DNA from: Muribaculaceae bacterium
GTDB lineage: Bacteria; Bacteroidota; Bacteroidia; Bacteroidales; Muribaculaceae
Assembly: GCA_022509125.1 (NCBI GenBank)
Contig: JAFLTU010000021.1
Location: 1-38,962 of the forward strand
DNA: 38,962 bases
Direction: 5' to 3'
Part shown: positions 25,931 to 33,594 of the stretch, piece after piece
How positions within the stretch are numbered: position 1 is the first letter of the stretch
Layout: each line of letters begins with the position of its first letter
Program-made: the position numbers and the translations under genes
The notes under the pieces: generated by a model
Told to the model about the DNA's origin: nothing
Database searches by the model: none
What the model saw: the letters and a program-made list of their open reading frames with translations, nothing else

Positions 25931-27550
25931 ATGAAAAAAGAAGAAAAAGCTCGGCGCCTATTATTAGGAGACGAGGCATTTGCATTGGGTGCGATAAATT
26001 CCGGATTATCAGGAGCTTATGCCTATCCAGGAACGCCTTCCACAGAAATCATGGAGTTTATCCAGGGGAATCAGACCGCTATTGATAGAGATATCCATCG
26101 GAAATGGTCGAGCAATGAAAAGACTGCTATGGAGGAGGCATTAGGAATGTCGTTCTGTGGGAAAAGGTCCATAGTGTGTATGAAACACGTGGGAATGAAT
26201 GTTGCAGCCGACCCATTTGTCAATTCTGCAATGACCGGAGCAAATGGTGGACTATTGGTGGTTGCTGCCGACGATCCCTCGATGCATAGTTCGCAGAATG
26301 AACAGGATTCACGCTTTTACGGCGATTTCGCCATGATCCCTGTATTGGAACCATCCGATCAGCGGGAGGCTTACAACATGGCCGGTTATGGTTTTGAACT
26401 TTCCGAAAAACATGGGTTGCCGGTCTTAGTGAGATTTGTCACCCGTCTGAGTCATTCGAGGGCGATAATCGAAACTGATAAGGATGCAAGAAAAGAGAAT
26501 GACTTCCATTATCCATCAAAACCAGAGCAATGGGTATTGATGCCGGCCTTATCGAGGAAAAGGAACAAACAATTAGTGAAGGATTATGTGGAGCTTGCAG
26601 AGGTTTCAGAGACTTCTCCTTACAATTGTTACATAGAAGGGAAAGACAAGAGCCTTGGAATCATAGCAACAGGTATCGCATGGAATTATCTGAAGGAAGT
26701 TTTTCCTGATGGCATTCCCTATTCCGTTGTGAAAATCTCCCAGTATCCTTTACCTGAAAAGATGATAAAACGCCTTTCCGAGAATAGCGATCGGTTATTG
26801 GTGGTGGAAGAGGGTCAACCCTTTGTAGAGAGAAAAGTGAGGGGAGAGCTCAATATAGGTCTCCGACCTGTCTATGGTAAACTGACAGGAGAAGTGGAAC
26901 GCACAGGAGAACTTACTCCAGATCTTTTGCGAGAAACCTTCAAAAAGATAGGCATGGAAGCATGCGGGGAGGAAGAAAATCCGTTGACTCCGAGTAAAGT
27001 AGTTAGTCCGCGTCCACCGGCGCTCTGTAAGGGGTGTGGCCATCGCGATGTTTTCCAGGCTCTCAACGAGGCATTGGCTGATTACGAAAGTCCGAAGGTG
27101 TTTGGAGATATTGGATGCTACACATTAGGCTATCTTGCTCCCTTCAATGCTATAGACACAGTGGTTGATATGGGGGCTTCTATCACGATGGCTAAAGGAG
27201 CCGCCGATGCGGGGCAGCATCCGGCAGTGGCAGTTATAGGAGACTCCACTTTTACTCATTCGGGTATGACGGGATTGCTTGATGCAGTGAATGAAGATAG
27301 CCCCGTGACAGTGATTATCACTGATAACCTGACCACCGGCATGACAGGGGGACAAGACTCTCAAGGCACCGGCAAATTGGAAGATATATGCAAAGGTATA
27401 GGAGTGGATCCGGAGCATCTTCATACCATAACTTCGCATCCCACAAATATAGAGAACATGAAGCAGCTCTTCAAAAAAGAAATCGACCATAAGGGCCTTT
27501 CTGTAATTATTTCAAGGAGAGAGTGCATTCAGACAGCCCGCAGGCATTAA
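25931..27550 (+). CDS. iorA: Indolepyruvate:ferredoxin oxidoreductase, alpha subunit
   Basis: TPP-dependent subunit that oxidatively decarboxylates aryl 2-oxoacids (indolepyruvate, phenylpyruvate) to arylacyl-CoA, reducing ferredoxin. The 539-residue product has the Pyr domain motif YPGTPSTEI (32-40), CKGCGH at 366-371, and the TPP-binding GDST...N motif from 437 to about 466 (GDSTFTHSG ... DNLTTGMTGGQ). It ends at CIQTARRH, so the C-terminal 4Fe-4S ferredoxin domain found in many archaeal IorA proteins is absent. First of four linked genes; a hairpin separates it from iorB. Substrate preference among aromatic or branched-chain 2-oxoacids cannot be fixed by sequence. Confidence 0.94.
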   Translation: MKKEEKARRLLLGDEAFALGAINSGLSGAYAYPGTPSTEIMEFIQGNQTAIDRDIHRKWSSNEKTAMEEALGMSFCGKRSIVCMKHVGMNVAADPFVNSAMTGANGGLLVVAADDPSMHSSQNEQDSRFYGDFAMIPVLEPSDQREAYNMAGYGFELSEKHGLPVLVRFVTRLSHSRAIIETDKDARKENDFHYPSKPEQWVLMPALSRKRNKQLVKDYVELAEVSETSPYNCYIEGKDKSLGIIATGIAWNYLKEVFPDGIPYSVVKISQYPLPEKMIKRLSENSDRLLVVEEGQPFVERKVRGELNIGLRPVYGKLTGEVERTGELTPDLLRETFKKIGMEACGEEENPLTPSKVVSPRPPALCKGCGHRDVFQALNEALADYESPKVFGDIGCYTLGYLAPFNAIDTVVDMGASITMAKGAADAGQHPAVAVIGDSTFTHSGMTGLLDAVNEDSPVTVIITDNLTTGMTGGQDSQGTGKLEDICKGIGVDPEHLHTITSHPTNIENMKQLFKKEIDHKGLSVIISRRECIQTARRH

Positions 27551-27573
27551 TAATAATCAGTAACAGAATACCT

Positions 27574-27613
27574 ATGGATTCTTCCGGTTAAAAAAGTAAA
27601 GGAGAGAATCCAT
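27574..27613 (+). repeat. Inverted repeat between iorA and iorB
   Basis: ATGGATTCT (27574-27582) and AGAATCCAT (27605-27613) form a perfect 9-bp stem with a 22-base loop in the 79-base gap between the subunit genes. No T run follows, so it is not a terminator. It could protect or process the mRNA to set the subunit ratio. Confidence 0.6.
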
Positions 27614-27629
27614 TTAAAATAGGAATAAT

Positions 27630-28229
27630 ATGAAAAAAGACATCATACTGGCCGGAGTTGGAGGCCAAGGAATATTGTCGATAGCCAATGTAATAGGAGA
27701 AGCCGCGGTAAAGGAAAATCTCTATTTGAAACAGGCTGAAGTGCATGGGATGAGCCAGCGAGGAGGAGATGTGCAATCGAATCTTAGGATTAGCGATACC
27801 CCGGTTCATTCCGATCTAATCTCTCTAAGGGGCGCCGATCTTATCATTTCGATGGAGCCAATGGAGTGTTTGCGTTATCTTCCTTATCTTGCCAAGGATG
27901 GTTGGGTTGTTACCAATACCACCCCCTTTATCAACATCCCGAACTATCCCTCTGAAAAGGAGCTTATGGATGAACTTGAAAAGATAGAGAATCTTGTGGC
28001 CTTCAATATGGATGAAATGGCTAAAAAAATAGGAAGTCCTAGAAGCTCAAATATGATATTACTTGGAGCCGCCTCCCCATTTCTAGACATAAATCCTTCA
28101 GCTCTTGAAGAAGGGGTGGAGACCCTGTTTAAAAGGAAGGGCGACAAGATTGTGGAGCTTAATATAATGGCATTCCGTGAGGGGAGAGCCGCAACGGTAG
28201 ACTTTCTGAAGGAGAGAAACATTTTTTAA
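27630..28229 (+). CDS. iorB: Indolepyruvate:ferredoxin oxidoreductase, beta subunit
   Basis: Second subunit of the oxidoreductase, carrying the gamma-type (POR/KOR catalytic) domain. The 199-residue product begins MKKDIILAGVGGQGILSIAN, the family glycine motif, followed by EVHGMSQRGGDVQSNLRI, which is diagnostic for IorB. Size is normal. It starts 79 bases after iorA and ends 10 bases before the aminotransferase gene, so all three lie on one transcript. Confidence 0.94.
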   Translation: MKKDIILAGVGGQGILSIANVIGEAAVKENLYLKQAEVHGMSQRGGDVQSNLRISDTPVHSDLISLRGADLIISMEPMECLRYLPYLAKDGWVVTNTTPFINIPNYPSEKELMDELEKIENLVAFNMDEMAKKIGSPRSSNMILLGAASPFLDINPSALEEGVETLFKRKGDKIVELNIMAFREGRAATVDFLKERNIF

Positions 28230-28239
28230 GAGGATTGGC

Positions 28240-29559
28240 ATGGAACTGACACGACAGCAACTTGAAGATGGCATCAAAAAGGCCGGAATATTGGATATCA
28301 ACAGTGCTACAATCCGTCAGATAGTAGGTCTTTCCAAGGCCATGGAACAAGAGACGGGGGAAGAGTATATCCATCTGGAACTTGGCAATCCTGGATTGAT
28401 GGCTGAAGAAATAGGTATAGCTGCGGAAAAGGCAGCTCTGGACAGGGGAGTAGCCAATAAATATCCCGACATAACGGGTGTGGCTGAACTTAAGACGGCC
28501 GGCAGTAAATTTGTGAAAGCTTTCTTGGATATTGATGTGCCTTCCCGGTGTATCATACCCACGGTTGGATCAATGCAGGCCTGCTTCACCTTGATGACCC
28601 TCCTTAAACAAAAGGACCCGGGGAAAGACTCTCTTCTGCTTTTCACTCCCTTTTTCCCGGCTCAAAGCCATCAGGCCAAACTGATAGGGTTCAATCGGGT
28701 CACTATGGATATTGCAGACTATAGAGGAGACAAATTAAGGGGAAGACTTGAAGAATTGCTCTCTTCGGGAAAATTTGCAGCCATGCTATATAGTAACCCC
28801 AACAACCCAAGCTGGAGCAATTTCACTGACAAAGAATTGAAGATTATTGGGGAAATGGCCACCAAATATGATGTGCCGGTGATTGAAGACCTCGCATATC
28901 TCGGTATGGATTTCCGCAAAGATTTCTCTAAACCCTATCAACCGCCTTTTATCCCAACAGTAGCAAAATACACAAACAATTACATTCTCCTAATATCTGC
29001 ATCTAAAATATTCAGCTATGCCGGCCAAAGAGTGGCCATTGTGTGTATGAGTCCGGAGGTTTATTCGCGCAATTATCCTGAGATAGAGAGATTTTATGAG
29101 ATGCCGAATTTTGGTGATGCCTACATATTCGGGGTTCTATATATGGCCTCCTCAGGGGTAGCCCATTCTGCTCAATTCGCTATGGCAGAAATGCTGGAAC
29201 GAGCCGCAGATGGCACTTTGCCCTTTATAGCCCACACCAAAGAATATGGGCGACGCGGGGGACGTATGAGGCAAATTTTCGAAGATAATGGTTTTCATCT
29301 AGTCTATGCCAAAGATGGAGAGGATGAAATATCAGATGGGTTCTTTTTCACAGTGGGTTATGGAAACCTAACGAGCGAAGAGTTACAAAAGGAACTAATG
29401 AGATTTGGAGTGTGCACAATTCCATTGCCGAGCACCGGAAGCACTAAAGATGGAGTGAGAGTCTGTGTGTCTATGATGACAGATGAAAAACATTTTGACA
29501 CACTGGGAAAACGCCTCAAAAGATTTCATGAAACGCATCAACTAATAAATCAGAGTTAA
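28240..29559 (+). CDS. PLP-dependent aminotransferase, class I/II
   Basis: Fold-type I aminotransferase, 439 residues. PLP contacts are visible: SNPNNP (185-190), Asp217 in VIEDLAY, and Schiff-base Lys256 in LLISASKIFSYAGQR. Asn and Pro in the NPNNPS turn are standard. Its place between iorB and a CoA transferase suggests it feeds IorAB by transaminating aromatic amino acids (or makes them from the oxoacids). The particular amino acid is inference. The overlap with neighbours is tight: 10 bases after iorB, 4 bases before the next gene. Confidence 0.9.
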   Translation: MELTRQQLEDGIKKAGILDINSATIRQIVGLSKAMEQETGEEYIHLELGNPGLMAEEIGIAAEKAALDRGVANKYPDITGVAELKTAGSKFVKAFLDIDVPSRCIIPTVGSMQACFTLMTLLKQKDPGKDSLLLFTPFFPAQSHQAKLIGFNRVTMDIADYRGDKLRGRLEELLSSGKFAAMLYSNPNNPSWSNFTDKELKIIGEMATKYDVPVIEDLAYLGMDFRKDFSKPYQPPFIPTVAKYTNNYILLISASKIFSYAGQRVAIVCMSPEVYSRNYPEIERFYEMPNFGDAYIFGVLYMASSGVAHSAQFAMAEMLERAADGTLPFIAHTKEYGRRGGRMRQIFEDNGFHLVYAKDGEDEISDGFFFTVGYGNLTSEELQKELMRFGVCTIPLPSTGSTKDGVRVCVSMMTDEKHFDTLGKRLKRFHETHQLINQS

Positions 29560-29563
29560 TAAA

Positions 29564-30868
29564 ATGGGCACGATCGGCAATAAGAAGACTCCACGGGAGG
29601 CTGTGGCGCAGATAAAAAGTGGCGATCATATCTATCTTCAGGGGAGCACCTCCATTCCTGAGACCCTCGTTGAAGCTCTTGCTGAAAGAGGCGATGAATT
29701 AAGAAATGTCACCATATATTCCGGATTTGCCGTGGCTAAAGGTCCCTCGCCATTATGTCGCCCGGAATATAAAGACAGTTTTTTAATCGACAGCTTCTTC
29801 GTCAATAATTCTGTGAGAGAATGGATAGCCGAAGGCTACGGTGCTACGACTCCCCGATTTTTAGGAGAAGTGCCGGCGTTATTTCGTGAGGGTTACTGGA
29901 AATTGGATTATGCCTTCATAAATTGCAGCTTGCCGGATGAAGAAGGCTACGTGAGCTTCGGAGTCTCAGCCGATGTCGCAGTTTCAGCTGTGGAATGTGC
30001 CAAACATGTGATAGCACAAATCAATCCCCACATGCCATATTCTTATGGAGACGCAAGAATACACTTGTCAAAATTATCGGCTTGGGTGGATTCAGAAGAG
30101 CCATTGGTAGAGGTTGCCACGTCTAAACCCACTGAAAAAGAGATAAAGATAGGCAACTATATAGCCGCTGAAATTCCGGATGGCGCTACATTGCAAATAG
30201 GAGTAGGAGGGATTCCTAATGCTGTTTTGAGTGCCTTGAGAGATCATCAACATCTTGGACTTCACACTGAAGCTATGACAGATGGCGTCCTCCCTTTGAT
30301 AAAAGCAGGAATAATCGATAACTCACAAAAAAAGGTGATGCCGGGGGTGTCTGTTGCTTCTCTTGCACTTGGATCCAAAGATCTCTACCGAGAGATGGAC
30401 TATAATAAGGAAATGATTTTCAAGGATGTTGCATGGACAAACGATCCCTTCATAATAGCCCAGAATCCTGATGTGATGTCTATAAATTCCTGTCTTGAGA
30501 TCGATCTCACAGGTCAGATATGCGCGGATTCAATAGGAAGAAAGATATATTCGGGAATAGGAGGCCAACATGACTTTGTCTATGGAAGTTCTTTAAGCAA
30601 AGGGGGCAAATCATTTTTGGCCATGCTGTCGACCACGTCTCGTGGAGAGAGTAAGATTAAACCTGTCTTGAAGGAAGGATCAGGAGTAGTGACAACCAGA
30701 TTTCAAGCCGACAGGATCGTTACGGAACATGGCCTGGTGTGCCTAAAAGGGAAAAGTCTTCCAGAACGCGCAAAACTTTTGATATCTATAGCTGCTCCCG
30801 AACATAGGGAAGAACTTGAAAAAGAGGCACTAAAGAGATTTGGTTACAGTTTTTCGCGCCTCCTCTGA
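29564..30868 (+). CDS. Acetyl-CoA hydrolase/CoA-transferase family protein
   Basis: Family I-type CoA transferase of the 4-hydroxybutyrate/acetate branch, 434 residues. Glycine motif GVGGIPNAV (213-221) and the catalytic Glu236 in LGLHTEAMTDG are present, as is GSGVVTTR near the C-terminus. It could move CoA from an arylacetyl-CoA made by IorAB to acetate, conserving the thioester energy, or activate arylacetates in the opposite direction. Last of the four-gene operon. Assignment to the family is strong; the acyl group is inferred from neighbours. Confidence 0.88.
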   Translation: MGTIGNKKTPREAVAQIKSGDHIYLQGSTSIPETLVEALAERGDELRNVTIYSGFAVAKGPSPLCRPEYKDSFLIDSFFVNNSVREWIAEGYGATTPRFLGEVPALFREGYWKLDYAFINCSLPDEEGYVSFGVSADVAVSAVECAKHVIAQINPHMPYSYGDARIHLSKLSAWVDSEEPLVEVATSKPTEKEIKIGNYIAAEIPDGATLQIGVGGIPNAVLSALRDHQHLGLHTEAMTDGVLPLIKAGIIDNSQKKVMPGVSVASLALGSKDLYREMDYNKEMIFKDVAWTNDPFIIAQNPDVMSINSCLEIDLTGQICADSIGRKIYSGIGGQHDFVYGSSLSKGGKSFLAMLSTTSRGESKIKPVLKEGSGVVTTRFQADRIVTEHGLVCLKGKSLPERAKLLISIAAPEHREELEKEALKRFGYSFSRLL

Positions 30869-30888
30869 CGTTGCACTGATATTTTACC

Positions 30889-30896
30889 TATTTTTG
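30889..30896 (+). promoter_or_regulatory. Possible -7 box of the Eis-like gene
   Basis: TATTTTTG matches TAnnTTTG 24 bases before the ATG at 30920. No clear TTTG at 19-20 bases upstream, so the promoter is weak or regulated, or the gene is read through from the CoA-transferase gene. Confidence 0.4.
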
Positions 30897-30919
30897 CAAA
30901 GTCAAAAAGATATTAAAAA

Positions 30920-32212
30920 ATGGATTCAGAGGAGCTTAAAAGGAAATTGTTGGGACTGTGGGAAAAGACAACCCATGGCCCCAAAGAATTCCTTGGAGTG
31001 TTGTTTGATTATTATTTCAATACAGACTACATAGAATATGAGGAATTAGATGGGAAGGTGGTAAGCGCTCTATGTGGCATTCCCTATAATTTCGGATATG
31101 GCTCCAATAAGCTCAAAGGTCTTTATATAATTCCTTTATCGGCTGAAGAGGGCTTTCGCAAGAAAGGAGTATTGTCAGACCTTCTCCGGAAATTCAATGA
31201 GAAAATGAAGGAGGATTTCGACTTTACTTTCCTCGTGCCCTCTAATGAACTTCTTGCCAATTATTTCGGGACAGAGGGGTATTTCAGCACATTTTTCATG
31301 CACGAGGAAAGATACACGCCTCTTCACGATTTCCGAAACGACTATCTTCTATGGCTCAATGAGAGCGATGAGAGAATCCGGCAACTCAAGATAGGGCTGA
31401 TGGATGATTTGAGAACTGAGGAATTCTCGGGAGATTCGGTTGTGAAACAAGAGATTATTGATTTCATAGAAAAATCCGAAAAGAATACACAAGCCTCAGT
31501 GAGTCTATCCCACACCTCAAAGGATTTGGACTATCTTCTCAATCAAAGTTTCCCTCAAAAATTGAATATCTTTGTGGCCAAAGATCCTGAAGGAAGTGTA
31601 GCCGGGGTGGCCTTCTGCCATAAGGAAGAATTAAAAAGGATTAGAGTAGAGGCCATTTATGTGGAAGATAAAGCAGCTTATTATTCCCTTTTAGATTTCA
31701 TCAAGCAAAGTTTTCCTGATCATTCCATATCAGTCAATGCAACGGATTCCAAAAACCTGACACTTTCATTGGTGCAATATACCTATGCTTCCGAAAACCC
31801 CTCAGGAGGAGATCTTGACAACACTTTTGGAAATATTGAAATACCCTTTAATGTAAATAAACTCCTTCAACCCAAGGGGATGGCCACCCTGCTGAAATTA
31901 GACCGGATAATAGAATTTATTGCAGCTACAAGAAGCGATGTAGATTTCAGGCTCCATATAAGAGATAATGACGCCATAAGAGATAACGTCACCGGAGATT
32001 CCGGTGAGTTGAAAGGTGAGGTTCTAAGCGTTAAAAACGGACATTTCAGCCGGGAAATGGTGGCATATCCCATTAAAGATAAGTCAATCTTAAATCTCAC
32101 GCAAAAAGAGGTTACGGAACTCTTATTAAGAAAGAACGATTCAAGCAATTTAATCATGGAGGCCTTCGGGATCCCGCGCCTCAACCTACAAATGCGTTTG
32201 CTCCCATGCTAA
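30920..32212 (+). CDS. GNAT acetyltransferase with SCP2-like tail, Eis-type
   Basis: 430-residue protein with an N-terminal GNAT domain: the GLYIIPLSAEEGFRKKGVLSDLL segment contains the acetyl-CoA binding beta4-alpha3 region (R/Q-x-x-G-x-x approximated by FRKKGV). A second, weaker acyltransferase-like half follows, and residues from about 330 (MATLLKLDRIIEFIA...) resemble the sterol-carrier-like C-terminal domain of Eis proteins. Eis-type enzymes acetylate amines, including aminoglycosides, but the substrate here is unknown. I call the architecture by resemblance only; no fold was computed. It has a -7-like box of its own. Confidence 0.7.
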   Translation: MDSEELKRKLLGLWEKTTHGPKEFLGVLFDYYFNTDYIEYEELDGKVVSALCGIPYNFGYGSNKLKGLYIIPLSAEEGFRKKGVLSDLLRKFNEKMKEDFDFTFLVPSNELLANYFGTEGYFSTFFMHEERYTPLHDFRNDYLLWLNESDERIRQLKIGLMDDLRTEEFSGDSVVKQEIIDFIEKSEKNTQASVSLSHTSKDLDYLLNQSFPQKLNIFVAKDPEGSVAGVAFCHKEELKRIRVEAIYVEDKAAYYSLLDFIKQSFPDHSISVNATDSKNLTLSLVQYTYASENPSGGDLDNTFGNIEIPFNVNKLLQPKGMATLLKLDRIIEFIAATRSDVDFRLHIRDNDAIRDNVTGDSGELKGEVLSVKNGHFSREMVAYPIKDKSILNLTQKEVTELLLRKNDSSNLIMEAFGIPRLNLQMRLLPC

Positions 32213-32307
32213 TGAGGAGCGGAGTTTGAATATATGAGATTTTGATATTTTTGCTTTATCTCAAACTTCCTAATAAATATCCTATTCTCATAGAATAATA
32301 GAAAAAT

Positions 32308-32331
32308 AGGCCATAATATATAACATGGCCT
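32308..32331. repeat. Inverted repeat AGGCCAT/ATGGCCT
   Basis: Perfect 7-bp arms with a 10-base AT-only-but-one loop, about 100 bases after the Eis-like gene. No T run follows. May be a weak transcript-end structure or a binding site. Confidence 0.5.
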
Positions 32332-32377
32332 GAAGGATTATATCTGTAAGTATAAGAATCATCTTTCTTATTTTGTC

Positions 32378-32401
32378 TGCCTGGGGAGAAAACTGCAGGC
32401 A
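32378..32401. repeat. Inverted repeat TGCCTG/CAGGCA
   Basis: Perfect 6-bp arms with a 12-base loop; GTC before and GAC after (with a 3-base bulge) could extend the stem. GC-rich against an AT-rich background, so it may belong to a small structured RNA. Confidence 0.4.
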
Positions 32402-32909
32402 TAGGACCTCGGTGTTTAAAAATTCCATTTTGATGAGGCGGAGCCGTGAAAAGATGGGGGAGGATTGTTTAAGAATTCCAACGTTTAATTTCTCAAATTT
32501 AGTTTAATTAATTTAATAATTTAAGTTTATTTCTTTTAACTTTTAAATTAATCTTTAAGAGAATTAACCCTTATAAGCGGGTGAAATTAAAAAATTTAAT
32601 AATTTATAAAATTAAAACACCTGTTTATAAATATATGAAATTTGTCATTAACAAATTTTTATTTCTTATTTAAGTTATTAATATCCAATAATATATAAGT
32701 TATTTGTGAAGCAAAGATTTAATAATTAAGGGGATTTTTTCTTACAATTTGCCTTTATTTAAGTCACTATATTATATATAATATTGAATTCCAATGTTAT
32801 ATTAATAAAAATTAAATAAGCAATTCAACAAATAACCTCTCCGGATTCATTATATAAGTAAAAAAATTAAACTAAGTCAATTAATTTACGAAATTTAATT
32901 TTCAAAACA

Positions 32910-32941
32910 TTTGCTTTTTTAAATTTAATTTCCTAATTTTG
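32910..32941 (+). promoter_or_regulatory. Promoter of the XRE regulator gene
   Basis: TTTG (32910-32913), 20 bases, TAATTTTG (32934-32941). Predicted start near 32947, leaving about 30 bases before the ATG at 32978. Confidence 0.75.
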
Positions 32942-32977
32942 TATTTGAAATTATAAAATCCCTAATTTCTGTAAAAA

Positions 32978-33478
32978 ATGGAGGATTCAAACGTTGCCGC
33001 AAGGTTGAAAACCATTATCGAGGCGTTGGGACTGTCGGATTCACAATTCGCAGACTCTTGTTCAATCTCCCGTCCAACCTTGTCACTTCTTTTGGCCGGT
33101 AAAAACAAGAAAATTAGCGACATAATGTTGTCTCAGATCCATGAGGCGTTCCCGAAGGTGTCAATTTTATGGTTGCTTTTCGGAGAGGGGAATATGTTTT
33201 CAACTGAAAAATCCGATCAGGAAGGCGAGGTAAAAGGCAACGAGAATCAGAAATTTCCGGCCAGTCCCCGAGATGAGGAGGAACAATTAAATCTCATCAA
33301 TGTTAAACAACTGGAAAATATAATACAAGACGTTGTAAATAAATCGTTTGAGGCTTATAGATCTACAATCGAAAACACAGTGCTAAAAATTTCAGAACCT
33401 CAGTCAGCCAGAAAAGTTAGTGAGATAACGATTTATTATGACGATTTCACCTTCGAGACCTTTATTCCGGAGAAGTAA
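32978..33478 (+). CDS. XRE-like DNA-binding regulator
   Basis: 166-residue protein with an N-terminal helix-turn-helix (about residues 8-62). ARLKTIIEALGLSDSQFADS, with the recognition-helix region ISRPTLSLLLAG, then ILWLLFGEGNMF, is characteristic of Bacteroidetes XRE proteins. A charged linker follows, and residues from about 105 form a probable coiled or helical segment (LINVKQLENIIQDVVNK). There is no peptidase motif. It has its own promoter, lies behind a long AT-rich region, and is followed by uvrA 116 bases later. Its target is unknown. Confidence 0.85.
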   Translation: MEDSNVAARLKTIIEALGLSDSQFADSCSISRPTLSLLLAGKNKKISDIMLSQIHEAFPKVSILWLLFGEGNMFSTEKSDQEGEVKGNENQKFPASPRDEEEQLNLINVKQLENIIQDVVNKSFEAYRSTIENTVLKISEPQSARKVSEITIYYDDFTFETFIPEK

Positions 33479-33547
33479 AAAATGAAAATAATTTAGCAGG
33501 AATTGGGGAACCTGCATTAACAATATCTAACCCATTTTATCGTTTTT

Positions 33548-33575
33548 AATAGGATATAATAGGACAAATCCTATT
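33548..33575 (+). promoter_or_regulatory. Operator-like repeat before uvrA
   Basis: AATAGGAT (33548-33555) and ATCCTATT (33568-33575) are perfect 8-bp inverted arms, with a third direct copy of AATAGGA at 33558... (AATAGGACAA). The unit ends 19 bases before the preferred uvrA ATG, the place expected for a regulator site or a start-proximal hairpin. Confidence 0.55.
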
Positions 33576-33594
33576 GAACAATGCAACAAGAATA

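Larger units (their letters stand above)
32213..32977. other. AT-rich non-coding region
   Basis: 765 bases without a supported gene. Left part: an inverted repeat AGGCCAT/ATGGCCT (32308-32314 with 32325-32331) and a second, TGCCTG/CAGGCA (32378-32383 with 32396-32401). From about 32480 to 32960 it is extremely AT-rich, with TTTAATAATT repeated at 32512, 32595 and 32718, and an imperfect 19-base palindrome at 32780-32798. No DnaA box or coding pattern was seen. Confidence 0.6.

Noticed and set aside
32480-32960. Replication origin candidate because of the AT-rich stretch
   Set aside because: No DnaA box cluster (TTATCCACA-like) and no dnaA, dnaN or gidA neighbours.
33574-33594. TTG start for uvrA
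   Set aside because: It lies inside the 3' arm of the inverted repeat, and the seven added residues have no family support; the ATG at 33595 is more likely.
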